Below, in pieces: positions 11,211 through 24,499 of a stretch of DNA of 64,000 nt. Every line of letters starts with the position of its first letter. Within the stretch, counting starts at the first letter, position 1. The DNA lies in NCBI GenBank assembly GCA_029721515.1, contig CM056550.1, forward strand, positions 29,294,619-29,358,618, given 5' to 3'. Origin of the DNA: Synanceia verrucosa (Eukaryota; Chordata; Actinopteri; Perciformes; Synanceiidae). The translations under genes were made by a program, and so were the position numbers. The notes below the pieces were generated by a model, which was not told the origin of the DNA, did not search any database, and was given only the letters and a program-made list of their open reading frames with translations.

Positions 11211-11365
11211 TTAACTCTTTGAGTGCCACTGTTTGCTTTCGCTGTCAGAGTGTTTTTTCTGCAGTGGGTCCCTGATCGTGGTCTCTCGCAGCCTGTGAGT
11301 AATTTCGGGGCCTCTGTGATTTGTAGTCGGGACATAAAGAGTAGACTGTGCCATACAATGTATAT
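11211..11365 (+). mobile_element. piggyBac-like element fragment (copy 2)
   Basis: It starts with TTAACTCTTTGAGTGCCACTG and then shares the gcagcctgtgagtaat and gtagtcgggacataaagag blocks with the copies at 1505 and 44406. This is the best-preserved left end of the three. No coding sequence and no clear right end. Confidence 0.5.
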
Positions 11366-14300
11366 GTGAACTGAAACTATATTTTATCCTAAACAACAAA
11401 AATAAATAATAAAAATTGATTTTTAACTAGTCAAAATAACTAAAGGAACGATACAAATAAACAAAATCTCTCAAAAAAAAAATCACCTCAGAATTTTCAT
11501 CTATATGTATATCCCAGAATACTGACATTACATACAGCAGAGTAGTGGTCTGCATCCTCTTAAAACATTGCTTTTTGCTCGCAGCTGAGTGGGCGCTTCA
11601 ATTTGAAAAGAAAAGAACAATGGAACAAAATGCAGTTAGACCCGCCATACTGGAAAATAAAAGAAGCATTTCACCTCAAGGACTACACATCAAAAGTCTG
11701 AGCACTGCTAAACTGACACCATGGGAGTCAGATTTAATCAAAGTGAACTGCTCAATATACACGTCTCTGAACATCAGGAATCTCAGGATCAGATAAAGCA
11801 GCAAAGCAATAAAACACAGCCGATGGTAATCTGAGAACATGAAACATAACAGACTCCAGCACAAAACAAATCCCCAAACCTGACATCTTAATGTTTCTGT
11901 TGGCTTCCTGAAAGTCACATCTGTTTCAAAAACTGACAAGGACAAGCAGTCGAGTTCATGCCCAAAGGGCACGTGTCACATCCTGCCATTTTCAAATCAC
12001 GAGACAAAACATTCAAGGTCATTTATCAGTTCTTATTATTCAGCCACCACAACCCTTAAATAGGACATTATAACAGAGAGATTCATTTTAAGTGTGAGGA
12101 AACCTAATTAATTATCGATGAGAGGGAGCTAATCCGTTTCTCTCTACACCATGTGAGTCTGCATGTACAGTATAGTACGAGAATGTGCATACCGACGAGT
12201 GACGGCTGGTGTGAATGTGTATTTGTATGGTAATTCTACACAGCAACTGGTGAGACATATTAAGCTGTGGCTCTGCTAATTTTTTTAAACACTTTCATCT
12301 CCCGTTATTAACGTTGTGTCATTAGGATGCACAGCCAGGTTTCAATGCTCATTCCACAGAAACAGAGCAGGCACTGAGCTGAAAACGGCAACTGTTGTCA
12401 GGCGACAGTAACTTCTCTAGAGCGGTGGGCAGTGATGCAGACGGAGCAGCAGCAGCCACCAGTTCATTGGTGGCTGCTGTTCATCGCTGAATTACTTTAA
12501 TGTTACAGTAATCAGTGTAGCATTAAAGTACTTTACATTTGACTTATTTACTCTGGTTCTCTATGCTTCGCAACATTATTACACCACTGCAATGGAAAAA
12601 TGGCTGTGCACAGAAAAATGTCAAATGTCCACCGCTCTGACCAATATATACAAAATATCAGTTCTACTATCTCTGCTATTTCACTCATGCCTAGACTATA
12701 CATGCCATCTAAGGCATTACTCAGTTGCATTATCGTGCTCTCTGGCTGACCTCTCTGCAGTCGAGGCCATCGAAATACTCGCTTCAGGCTTGGATCGACC
12801 ATTTAGCGACTGCAGAAATAAAAACAAACAAAACTAAAATTATGGGGAGAAAAAAAAGTACGGCACAAAGTAGTTATGGAGATTTCTAAAGCTAAAGGGC
12901 ACTGTCAGATAGAGTTAGGTTTAGTATAACTGCACAAATCATTGAAATAACATGACAAACGATGACATAAATTGGATCCAAAGAACATGACACACAAACA
13001 AAAACAGGCTAGGAAGACTCTGACAGGAGCAAAGTAGTGCAGGGTGAGTAAATATGAATCTACTTTCTCTAACTCTTTCTGCCTGACACTCACAACCTGA
13101 ACAGGAACTTGTTAGTCTTGAAGGTGATGGACTATCCTTCAACCTATTGTAGTTTCAAGTTGAAAAGCTTTCAGTGCAAACCCATAAAAAAACCATCAAA
13201 ATAAACCTGACAGCTCAACAAGTTAGCAAAGTCGAAGCCTGACAGGCCTGTGTTGTCTGCTTTAGGCTATAGCCGATCTGGAGCCTTGAAGCCATGGCTA
13301 TGTGGCTCATGGAAGGAGCTCCCAAGGCCATCCTGCGATCAAAGATCACGACCAAGTGACTGGAGTGGGTTGAAGTACTCTGCCTGGGGAGCTGGGACAA
13401 GCAAAATCAGCAACATGGCTGCAGATCTCTACTGCTGTTTGTTGTATATACCTGTGCGAAGAACACAGTTGGTTCAGGTCATTAAATGGGCATTGTCAGT
13501 TCAGTATCAGGTCGGAAAGGACGTGTTACATTTACTAGTAGGTTTTGTCATTGACTTACAGAGTGCTCACCTAAAGTTAAAGTTGCAGCAATTAGGGCGC
13601 AGGAAACACATGGTACACACATGGTACTTTCACCCAGGCAGGTGTGAAACCAGAGGCATGTGGCTGCTTTTTGTTTCCAATGTTGAGCTTCACTTTCACC
13701 TTTGATATTTTAAGCCTAAACACATTTTTCCCAAAACTTAATCATGTGGTTCTGTGGCATAAACCTAAACCTGAACCAGTTGGGTTTTTTTGTGATCAAA
13801 ATGTAATGTTTTGTTCATGTTAGCATGTTATTTAATGTTTTTTACTGCTATGCCACTGAATGACTGTGGGTGGCAGTAATGACAAAAGGAGCGTCGACAC
13901 ATGCCAGCAAAGTAAGTTGTACCCCTAATTAGCCAAAGACAAAGTTGTTTTGGTTGTTTTGTTTTAATCATGTTACCATATAATAAATTAGATTTTCATA
14001 TGCAATTAAAAACAGGGCAACAGCCAATAGATCTGGACATTTTCAATAAATACCTAGCAAAAACAAATACTAATAATTGGTATTAATTTTAGGTGAAAAA
14101 ATAAATGTAAGGGAAAAAATGTACCTGGATGAGCAAGACTTCCTAAATTGTGTTCCATTCACAGTGTACACTGTTTGACTGTGAAAGTTAACAGTGAATT
14201 GATAAATAATGCTGTTTTCACGTTACTAACTTTCTGCCATGTAGTCTGTGTGCTTTTTTTCCCTCACAGGTATCCATGGCTCCAGTTTACCTGGTGGACC

Positions 14301-14429
14301 AATGGTTGGGCAGGCTTCATCTTTTGGTAGTGTGTGAAGTGGTGGATCCATTGCCAACAGCTTGATGATGCTCTTCATCCCCTTGGACACTTTCACAGAG
14401 TTCTTTATGTACTAACTGTTCTTATATAA

Positions 14430-14695
14430 AGTGTTAATGTGTTTTTCATTGTTGATATTCTGTACAAATGGCATCTATTGCATCTATTGCACATCTGTCC
14501 ATCCTGGAAGAGGGATCCCTTACTGAGGTTTCTTCCATTTCTTTTTCCCTGTTAAAAGTTTTTTGGGGGGAGTTTTTCCTCAGTAAATGTTAGGATTGAT
14601 TGTAAAGGACAGGGTGTCCTATCCTGTACAAAGCCCTCTGAGGTAAATTTGTATTTTTTGATACTGAGCTATATATAAAATTGACTTAACTTGGC
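14430..14695 (+). repeat. Widespread teleost interspersed repeat, 3' tail type
   Basis: A block with tactgaggtttcttccattt…tttttcctcagtaaatgtta and an end of the form gatactgagctatatataaaattgacttaac. From memory, sequence of this type (ending ctatataaataaaattgacttg) is very common in fish genomes and marks the 3' part of a retro-element. The family name is not certain. Confidence 0.5.
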
Positions 14696-16984
14696 CCCAA
14701 TATGATTAATAATAACAAATATACTTCATACTGCGTCCTCTGCAGTAAATATTGCCATCCATGTTGATTGTTCTCTGTGCAACAAAGACAAATTGGTATC
14801 ATTTATATGATGCAACACTGCTATATGGAACAGTGCATCTTAAAACACGAAGACAAAGCTTTACTTTTGTTGCATCACAAATGCAGAACAGTCTGTCTGG
14901 ACCAACAGAACAACTCGCACACTGAAAAAACAAGTCTAAATTCACCCCACACATCAATGGCTTCACCGTCTACTAAAAGAATCAATCATGTTTTGTACAA
15001 AAAAAAAAATTGTACCTGATATGACTGAAAAACCGGACCACATCAGAGCGAGACAAGTGTGGCCTGCAGGGCTGAGTTGGTGTGATGCAACTGTCTGCTC
15101 TGCTTAAGTCATCGCTGCTAAGTGCAGCCCAAGTGATGCTGACCGCATGCTCCTTCACATATACACTGTGTAGACACACACTCTCCGCCTTATATCCTCC
15201 TCCTCTGCGCTGCTCTGCCATGTTTACAGAATCTCTTTGTGCCTCTTCCTCTCCTCTCTCCCTGGTGTATGATCTGAGCTGAGCCACGCCGGCCTGAATA
15301 AAAAGGCGAAGAAAGCCCTGGCTGAGCAGACTAGCCCCCCGTCACCCAAAAAGAGAGACAGAGTGAGAAAAGGAGAAAAGGAGAGCAAGAGCAGTAACCT
15401 AATAACCTTAATTAGACATATAGGATGAATGGGGCAGAGCAAAATGAGGTCAGGAGGAGAGAGAGGCTACGAAAACCTGTCACAACAGGCGAGGGTTAAG
15501 AAGAGGACAGAGGACAAGAACAGAGCTGCTTGGAGGTCACACAGAGAATAATTAGTTTTTATTGGCATGCATCAAGGGGACACTGTGGTTAAGTCAATCC
15601 CAACACTTCCTGTGGATAACTAGACCACCAATGAAAACATATGCACATGGACTCACCAAAATCACCCCAGAAATCTGACTTTCTGATATTCGGACGTGTA
15701 CTTCATTGTTCCTTTCTTTAATCTTATCTAATGTCATTCTAGGACTCATCTCAGTTTTTTTTTTTCCTGCACGCTCCCCCAGATGCAGCCCAAATGTCTA
15801 ATTTCATTCTTTCTGATATAAATATTTCTTTGAAAATATTTCATGTGACACATCTTCAAGTGAAATCGTGGGCACTCGCCTCCTTTCCAATTCAACTTCA
15901 AGCATTTGTCAAAAAAAGAAAAAAAATCTGCATCTTCAGAATATGTGTAATGTGATGTTACATGGAGTTTAATGGCAGGTGGTCCTTCATGCTCAGATTA
16001 ACTGGGACAGTTTCTTAAAGGGCAGGGATGCCATGACTTAAAAGGAAAACGCTTTCATCTTTGTTTTTTAATTTGTAACAGAAGGGAGCCCCAGTGGCAG
16101 GGTATGAAAAAAAAAAAGTAGGTGAGATCTCTACCAGAATATGTCAAAAACGGGGCTACTTAGAAAATCTAAATGCAGCTTGTGTGTCTATCTGCGTTTC
16201 TGACTCACTTCAGTGCAGCTGCTCTGAGAGGAGCCGTGGCTGAGAGACAAGGGGGGGAGAAAGGAAGAGAAAGAGGGTGAGAAAGGACCGATATAGACAT
16301 CACAAGCTGTGCTCTCCACTCTGAACCGAGGTGAAAAAAAAACACAAAGAGAGATGAGTTAAGAAGTGTGAGCACATGAGAGCGGCAGATGGGCCAATAG
16401 GAAAGGCAGAAATGGTTTATTTCACACAAAAAAAAAAGGCTAAATCTGGTCTGTGGTACAGACGCAGCTCTTTATCACTGATGCATCGAACAGAAAAGCT
16501 CCATGTGAGCACTTGGATCAAACTCATTATCGGTCACGTCTTAATATTACATTGAAACACAACAGTGATGACAAAGTTACATGATGACAAATGTACAGTC
16601 TGTCAGCTTTCATCCCAGGGTGTTTCCATCACAACCGAATGAACGTTGCAAGAACTAAAAGCCTTCTCTCAGTGCATGCTCTCAAGGTTTACGGACAAGA
16701 AGTATTTGAACACTCAGATGAAGGAAACATGAACTCAGACCGTCAGTGCTGCTCCTCTTCAGGATGTAATGACAGCAGAGACCTGTCAATCACATGGTAG
16801 CCACACCCCAAAGCTTTATGTGTTATTTCACGATAAATTTGACCAGAATTCAGTAAATGGACACCCTGATATATTACAACATTATTTAACCTAGACATTC
16901 AGACCACAAACTTGTATTTACAGTATTTACAGAGGTGATAAATCACAGGAGAAAAGGCTCCTTTTCCCACAGACTTCAATACAA

Positions 16985-17080
16985 ACAGACTTCTTTTTGA
17001 AACCACCAGTATCGCCCCCTGCTGGCTGGTGGAGAAAATGCAAGTTTAGTTATTTCCGTATAGGCTTCATTGCTGTTGCT
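16985..17080. repeat. Short interspersed repeat (…cgccccctgctggctggtgg…)
   Basis: The stretch around accaccagtatcgccccctgctggctgg followed by gaaaatgcaagtttagttatttccg resembles a repeat I know to be common in fish introns. No second copy was found in this window, so the call rests on recall. Confidence 0.3.
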
Positions 17081-20000
17081 CACTGGCTCTAACATAAGCT
17101 GCAATGGTTAGCATCTCAGGCTAACTAGCTCCCTACCTACAACCGCAGGCTAATTGAGCACTATTTCCTCGAACAAGCAACACATAACTATATATATTTG
17201 GTATACATTCTGAATGCTGATGCTATCAGTACTTAACGGCTAACGTTAGCAGCTCTGATTATATTCCAGTAATGTTAGCCAGTCTTTACAGTAACGTTAC
17301 AAGGACAAGCATACTGTTCAAAAATCAAAAAACAAAGCAAAATTGGAGGAAATAAATGAATAATAATCTCTATGCAGTAATGCTATTTCTTTAATTAGCA
17401 TCACAAGTTTATCAAGTTATCGCAGCGTTCAAGTCACAGAGCTAACATTATCGTTATTAGCTCGTTAGCTGCAGCTTCATTAGCAAGAGTTGTCATTGCA
17501 GGTGACAAAGTTTCTAGAAATACGCAGGTGGTAACATTTATTAAGAATTTTGTATCAAAATGCTGGATTTTAATCATGAATAAAGCAGTCTTTTCCTCAC
17601 TCAGATTAATACTTTAAGTAGCACAGGAACATTAAGATTTAATGCTGGTGGTGAGATGATTTTACTGCGCTGTGGGTCTAGATGAATGATTCATCCACAT
17701 GGAAATTAAATGCCCACAAACTGTAACTGAAACACTGAAAGCATCGTCACATTTTGCTTTTGCAACAAAAGGCTGAAGGAAACATTGCTACCCTGTCCCG
17801 TCTACACACAGACATCCATAAAAAACTTACAATACCTCAAGTAAAAGCTAATTTCATAAGGCCTAGAAAGGCTTTACTCAGAGCAAGTATGACCACTTCA
17901 AAGCAGATTCACCTGCATTATTCTGAGAAGAACAGCATGCATTATGCAGTATTTCGGCTTTTCCAGGGTCACGCTCACTTGCATTACACAGCAAAGACAA
18001 CAGACATTATACGGGGTCTACCCTTCATGTTCATCCCGTTTTCTTTTTCCATATCTCATCTCCGAAGAGATTCAGAGAGACTCTCTGAGTCGGTGGCTTG
18101 TAATTGTTGTTCTTGTTCTCCGTGTTGTTTATGGTTAATTAATGAGCTTGCGGATCAAAGGGAGAATCCCTGATCCCATAGGAAGTTTCGACCCATATCT
18201 CTTCTGTATCCTCAAAAAGCGCTCGTCCTCCACTCATCAATACAACGCAGCAGACATAAAAATAATACACCATGGGAAAACAAAACAAAAAAACAACAGA
18301 TCTGCTGTAATTGTAACTGCATGGTCACAAAACTCCTAATGTAGAGAGAGTCTGTTTGTTTACAGGATGTGAGTCTGATGTCTGCTGAAGAAACTGGGCG
18401 AGGATGATCCAGCCTTTGAGCTACAGATGAGTATATCATTTTATATGCAGTATTTAACGGCACTACTGTATGATGTAATGAGGCCTCAGTGTGAGGTGCC
18501 AGAACCTGCCTGCTAAATATAAATTACACAAATGTTCAAGGCACTTTCTAATGACTCACATATGCAGGAGCCTTGAGTTACAGAATGTGCTGTTCCATAG
18601 CATCGAGCGAAGCACTGACATAGAGCAAACACAACATCCTACCTCTGCTCCGGTTTGACCTTTACAAACTCATCTTCCAGTCTGTATTATGATACATATT
18701 CACATTCAAGCATAATAACACACATTCTGTTCACAAGCCAAACAAACCCTCTATTAAATAAGCACCTGTACTACAGTGACCTGTATTCTCAGGCCTGTTT
18801 GATATCATTAGCATGTTGACAGAGATTTATAAAAGTCATACAAACCAGGGTTATTCCAGTAAAGTGAAACTGAAACTAAAAGAAGCAGTGCAAAATATTT
18901 TTAGTAAACTGAAGCTAAATCAGTTATATTCTGAGTAGCACAAATATTAAACATTATGGCCAGTTCTATAGCTGTATATTTTGTGTGTGTATATTAAGTC
19001 TGCCTAGAAATTCTAAAATATTGCGCAACAAAGTTAACGTATAAAGAAAAACAAATTCAGAAAAAAATCCAACTGTGAAAACCAACCTAAACTAAAGTAA
19101 AACTAATTCAAATATTACAAGTGAAATAAAAGAAAAATTAATAGAATATTCAAAACTACTACAACCATATTCATAGTTGTATTCAGTCAGACACAGTAAT
19201 AGTATTGGTGGTGGTATTAGTAGTGGTAATAGTAGTGCCAGCCTTTCCTTGAACTTAACATGGTTTTTTAACTAGCAGTTTAATTCTTGAGAAGTTCTGC
19301 AAAAAGATTTAAATTAATTTTTTCTTTTCTCAGAAACGTCTCGACTGAGACTTCAAAAATTCCAGGGGAGTTTTTGAAAACATGAAGTGCCTGAGGAAAG
19401 TTAACCCTTTCGTTCTGTCTCTGATTCATCTAAGAGACGGCAGCTGATAGCCTCCTTCTCAAGGACTCCCTCCTTTATTCTTTTCCACTTGCTCGACTGG
19501 CTGCTTTCATTATTTTGAAATCTGTGAGACTATGGCAACTGAATGACATTGACAATAGCAATATTGACAACAGCCTAACGTGCTGCTGAGTGTGATTGAT
19601 TGTCAGGCCTGCAGATTCAGGTGCGTCTGTACTGTAGAGCTTCAACCTGACACCAACAGCTTGTGTGCACTGATAAAGAGGATGTGTTACATCACTACCT
19701 GCCCACCTTTTCCTTTATCGCTCGAGCCTCGTGGATCAATGTCATGCAGTTTTGTTGCTTGTCAGAAACCTCAGTGGACATGCTAACTGCATTATGTAAT
19801 TTGTTTTTATTGCTCACACACAATAAAAGCCACATTGCGATAAAGCTGAAACCTGAAATGTTTGTGCCTCTATCCCCTGGAGTCATAGATTCACTTTTTT
19901 CCGTTTTGTTTTTATCTCTGTGCATCTGTCAAGTCTTTCTTTCCATCGTCATTGCATTGTCTTTTCTTTCTTCTCAGTCTATTTGGGAAACACTAAGGTA

Positions 20001-20452
20001 GCCTCCCACTCTGATAGCCTCTTAAACCTACTTAGATTAGAACATCCACGCAGATTATTATGAGAAATCCTACCCATCCAGACGAGACTTATGCACATCT
20101 GGTGAATACGTCAGGGCTGAGACAAAGATCCTGTCGTTATCAATTACAAATGTTGTGCCGAGATCAGAAAGGGATTAACCCAAAAAACAAAACCCCCTCA
20201 GCCTCACAGTAAAGCCACTGGCCATCAGTGCAGACACGTGAATAGGAGAAAAGATCACAGAGCGCCTTGAGATTGGGCTCAAACACAAACACAGTCAAAG
20301 TCAATAACAATGCATTAGCATTATTCAATTAAAACCCAGCTAGGTCACAAACACGGGCGTGTTTTCCAGATTAATGAAGGCTGAACCCTGTCCAATATTT
20401 ATTTGTGTCTGGCAGGCCTGTAGTTATCCAACAAGGCTCGATGTGACATTTC

Positions 20453-20482
20453 AAAAAAAAAAAAAAACAAAAAAAAAAAAAA
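20453..20482. repeat. A-rich tract
   Basis: About 30 bp, almost all A, with single C interruptions. It could be a retro-element tail, but no element is recognisable next to it. Confidence 0.8.
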
Positions 20483-20699
20483 TCAATAACCTGGTGAGTC
20501 AGATTTTTGTCTCAGTCGCTGAAGCGAGACAGCTGAATCAGGAGTGCAGACAGCTGCTGAATCCTCACATCAGGACCAACAGTAGTGCCGCTGATACGCT
20601 GACACACACTGTGAATATTAGGGTAACTTTAGGACTGAAAACATGGGGAAATAGGGCCAATGGTGAAAAATAAAGCAAGCAACTCCTTTTAAATCAAAT

Positions 20700-20946
20700 T
20701 CACATCCATAGTACAAATAGTAATCCAATTATTGTGTTTATTAACATTTCCTTTGCCGATATATTTCCTTTTTATTTAGTACATACTGTAAATATTTATC
20801 ACAATCATTTTTTATTATTATTACTTATTCTATTATTTCATTGCTCTTGTTAATTTCTTACTGCAACTTGTTTTGCACTGCTGTGTCGGGTCAATTTCTC
20901 CTCATGGGGGATGAATAAAAAATACTCTATTCTATTCTATTCTACA
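20700..20946 (+). mobile_element. LINE (L2-type) 3' end with (TCTAT)n tail
   Basis: An AT-rich 3' UTR-like block ends in cttgttttgcactgctg…tcctcatgggggatgaataaaaaa followed by a tctattctattctattctac tail. Truncated L2-clade LINEs in fish typically end with a gggatgaataaag-like stem and a short tandem tail. No reverse-transcriptase sequence remains. Confidence 0.55.
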
Positions 20947-22549
20947 ACATCCGGTGACTCTTACGTTTCCTGTCCCCCTCCTCTGGGGTTAAGACACTTG
21001 CTGGTGCCATTAGCCGAAGTACAACTCGCTACATATTCCCGTTGAGGAAAACCCTTTTGTCCTCCATGCTGCTTATTTAAACATTTAAGCCATAAACAAA
21101 GAGAGGCTGCAAAGCGATTCTGTCCCTGGTCCTCTGGGCTTGCTGTGATCGAGACTGACAGCCAAGCAAATGGACAAATAAATAAGTAAACACCATTAAA
21201 AATGCACCACACATGCATGTGCATAAAGAAGTGAAAACGTAGCTTGGCCAAATGCAGGCAGAATTATTTCTTATTAAAGGAATATAAAAGAGATTAATTA
21301 TTCATGTCCTCGTACCTCACTACCCATTAGAATACACAGAGGCTGCCTTTATTCTCCTCTGCCAAAGTGACTCTCACAGGGAGGCTTTCCTCCTCGGTCA
21401 GTCGGACAGGAAACTGGACATTCTGCACCCGTCACGCCTGATGTCATTATTAATGTCCTGCTATCGATATCTTCGAGAAGAACCTGCTCAGGGAACAGCT
21501 CAGGGGCTGTGTAGAGTTTCAAATCACTGCAGCTAGAGAAAGTACATTTTTTATTTAGATTTAGTATCTACGTGAGGATTTTCCCCTGCACGGCTCTCAC
21601 AAGGCCAAAAAAGCTGGAAAGCCTGTTTTATCATTATTTCTTTCAGCTTGCTAATGCACTAATTTGGGTATTTCTTGATGCAAAGCTCCAAGTACCTCTG
21701 TGACATCAATTAATCATTACCACATATAAATTAGATTACTGTCAACAAACAAGATTATTGGCCTCAAAACTGTTTCTTTGTATTGGACAGCAGCAGCTGG
21801 GACTTGGATCGAAATGTGGTAAATTGCATTGTTCATCTATGGCAAACAGAGTTAACAATATCTGAGGCTGGCAGATGATACAAAGAGTGAAAAGATTCAT
21901 ATCCTCTGCAGGACAGAGCAAATAGGATGAACGTTAGATGAGAGAATCAACTTCCTGTTTGGAACTACGTGGTCTGCATTTTGATATTAGTTTTAATCGT
22001 GGTTTGTTAAAGAGCAAACATGAAGGTGTCACATTCTGTAACTGCAAGAAGTGGACGCAGTCACCGTAACGTTACAGAGTTTGGTTTGTTGACTACAGTT
22101 TATGTTAGGTAACACCCTAAAATCTCCTCTGCTTTATGTTCTATTTGACTCCAAACGTGTCCATAATTTACTAAATGAACATCATGCTGTATTGAAGATG
22201 ACTTGAAACTAGTGATCAAAAAACTCATGTTTACAATGTTTACTGAGGTAATAAAAAAAGGTTATTAAAGTTAGAAATAAAGTGAGAAGCTAGCTCATTT
22301 CCTCATAGACTTCTCTACAAGCAGCATCCAGGGGAGCCGCCACACAAAGCACAACATTAGTAGGATTAGCAGGCTCAATATCGATCAATACTGACTGCTC
22401 GTCATCCCTCAGCAAGAGAGTGAAAAAGGGTTAGGGTTAATGATGAACTGTTCCTTTAAACGTTGCAAATACTATTTTACAAATGTGTCGTATTGATAAC
22501 AGAAAGTCACTTCATTTCCTGAAAAATATACTGTATTATATTGTGAATT

Positions 22550-22732
22550 AGGGCAGCATGGTGGCCCTCGTGTTCTCTCCGGGTACTCCGGCTTCCTCCC
22601 ACCATCCAAAAACATGCATGGGGATTAGGTTAATTGGCTAATTTAAATTGTCCGTAGATCTGAATATGAGTGGTGGTTGCCCCCCCCACCACCACCCTAT
22701 GTGAGGATAAGCAGTAGAAAATGAATGAATGT
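22550..22732 (+). repeat. Interspersed repeat with ctccgggtactccggcttcctcccacc core
   Basis: The stretch runs from gggcagcatggtgg through tgttctctccgggtactccggc, catgcatgggg…ggttaattggctaa, tttaaattgtccgtag, to gataagcagtagaaaatgaatgaatg. This chain of words is familiar from a very abundant fish repeat. The copy is missing internal segments and includes a C run at about 22681-22687. Confidence 0.6.
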
Positions 22733-22993
22733 ATACTGTGAATTAATTATTGTCAAATGTTATAACGTCCAAAACGACTGTGGAAGATGCTTCTAACAGG
22801 GCTTGTGAGCAAATAATAAAATTACTCTGTGGTCACGTGGCGTCTCTGGGTCACCAGTTAGTGTGGAAAAGATGGATAAAAGGCTGAGAGTGATGGAAAG
22901 GGCCTGGCAATGACTTGTTGTGAAGTTAATGGAATATGAAATGATATAAACAGCACCTAAAAACGATTTGTTATCCACTGGGGGGGCACTCAC

Positions 22994-23100
22994 CTCTATG
23001 AGTTTGCGCTCATAGCTGGCGGCCAGCTCCTCGATGTCACCCATGAACTTACTCTGCGGGACCATGGCCTGGTCTTCACTGGACTGCAGAACTGACAGAG
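22994..23100 (-). CDS. snx29: snx29 internal exon: linker and coiled-coil segment
   Basis: This 107-nt exon supplies two bases of a split codon and then 35 codons: L-S-V-L-Q-S-S-E-D-Q-A-M-V-P-Q-S-K-F-M-G followed by D-I-E-E-L-A-A-S-Y-E-R-K-L-I-E. The second half (E-E-L-A-x-S-Y-E-R-K-L-I-E) is strongly conserved in SNX29 and continues into V-A-E-M-H-G-E of the next exon. The first half is a poorly conserved linker, different from the mammalian one as I recall it. The acceptor is gcag|ctctg at 23101 and the donor is gag|gtgagt at 22993. A second CAG 17 nt inside the exon would break the frame if used. Entry is phase 1, matching the exon at 59099-59184; exit is phase 0. Confidence 0.93.
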
Positions 23101-24186
23101 CTGCAGCGAAAGAGAAAGAGAGAGGGTGGTTACATTTAGACAGACGTATATAGAGATATGGCCACATGTCAGTGACACACACTGCAAGGAGCAGCTCTTT
23201 TCACAGCCAATTATCAACAGTGTGTTTCAGCTGTGACACCTGTGGCTGTTTGCTGCTTTTGTTTTAGTAGCAGGAAGCAGCAGATCTATATAATACCCAC
23301 ATTACCAGCCACACTCGGGCCATGAATTTCCATTTTATTTAATTAATGTCACACACTGAAGTGAGTCATGCTGCACATTACAAAAAAAGACAATCACGCA
23401 GGGAGAGGCATACAAACACCCACAGGAAGACACTCGTAAGCACACAGATCCTCAAATACACGCACGTAGTCGATTTTGTACGTACAGCAGCAGCACATTT
23501 TTCCTTCTGAGAAAACTTCTTGTTGCTCTGTCAAAATGATAAACTCCCCCACTTTCACCATTTACTCTGACTTCCTGTTCAGACAGACCTTATTGTTTCT
23601 TTGCACATTATACTGTGGCTCTCTAACCAGCTAAAGTCATCATGGCAGAGAGCCCTGAAGCGCCGCTTTTGTGGCCATAAACATCAACTAATCAGGTTCC
23701 CCCAGCAAAGGATGGCACAAGTTAGCAGAAGTAGGAGCTTTGTATCTTTTCGCCGGTTGGGAGACGGATTGTTTTGTCACATCGGCAAAAAGCAAATTAA
23801 CACCATTATTTCACTGCCACCGTACAGTGAACAGTGAACAACAAGACAAACACACCGAGGCTGTGAAGACAGAGTGACAGGAGGATACAAGAAGAAAGGA
23901 AATAATGAAGTCAAAAGGTAGAAACTCAATGTGTCCAAAGGCTCAGCAGAGCTCAAATAAACATGTGGCGATGCTTCAGGAAGGAGTTTCAGTCGTGACT
24001 GTGATTAGAAATGTGTGAACCATCAGCGGGAGGTGAACGTCTCGACAGAGTGATGTATTGATGAAGGAGGTCGGCTCATTGTAGTTTCAAATAGACGGGA
24101 CTGTAGGGGAAAAGCTGCTGGAAATCAATAACAGGTGAGGGTCCAAAAATAAGAGCACTGTGGGATAAAGTCAGCCCAGTGGACTG

Positions 24187-24198
24187 CACACACACACG

Positions 24199-24253
<55 letters not shown>
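24187..24253. repeat. (CA)n microsatellite, about 67 bp
   Basis: A CA tract with two small interruptions (cg at 24197-24198, tata at 24205-24208), then a pure run to 24253 followed by tctatatatgtg. Confidence 0.95.
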
Positions 24254-24256
<3 letters not shown>

Positions 24257-24499
24257 ATATATGTGTCCTCAGACTAATAGATTGGCCTTCCTGGTGAGAC
24301 TTTTTGTCCGTTTCTCCATTCACTGCACATTACACCTCAGACAACGTTTGCATCTCTTTCTCACTAAAATTCTGTCGTCTAACCTTTCCGAGCCACTAAC
24401 TCAATGGAATTCATTGTGAGGGTGACACATTATTTTTCTTTTTTCATGCAGAAAAAGGTTCAGTCGTTCATATTTTTGCACATTCCCTACACAAAACCA

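Larger units (their letters stand above)
7944..22993 (-). other. snx29 intron, about 15 kb
   Basis: No further snx29 exon is needed here, because the flanking exons join in phase 0 to give the family sequence (…KLIE|VAEMHGE…). The intron holds the (CA)12 tract at its 3' end, a hAT/BED-finger fragment near 9.2 kb, a piggyBac-like fragment at 11.2 kb, a fish-wide LINE-like tail at 14.4-14.7 kb, a short interspersed repeat at 17.0 kb, an L2-type tail at 20.7-20.9 kb and another repeat at 22.55 kb. The rest is unique-looking AT-rich DNA in which I see no gene. Confidence 0.8.

Noticed and set aside
13250..13705. 151-codon open frame on the plus strand
   Set aside because: The translation resembles no protein I know, the frame lies inside the snx29 intron on the opposite strand, and a minus-strand frame overlaps it. 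Possible repeat fragment but not supportable as a gene.
22793..23182. 129-codon open frame containing the snx29 exon
   Set aside because: Only 22994-23100 is exon. The flanks are intron read through the splice sites.
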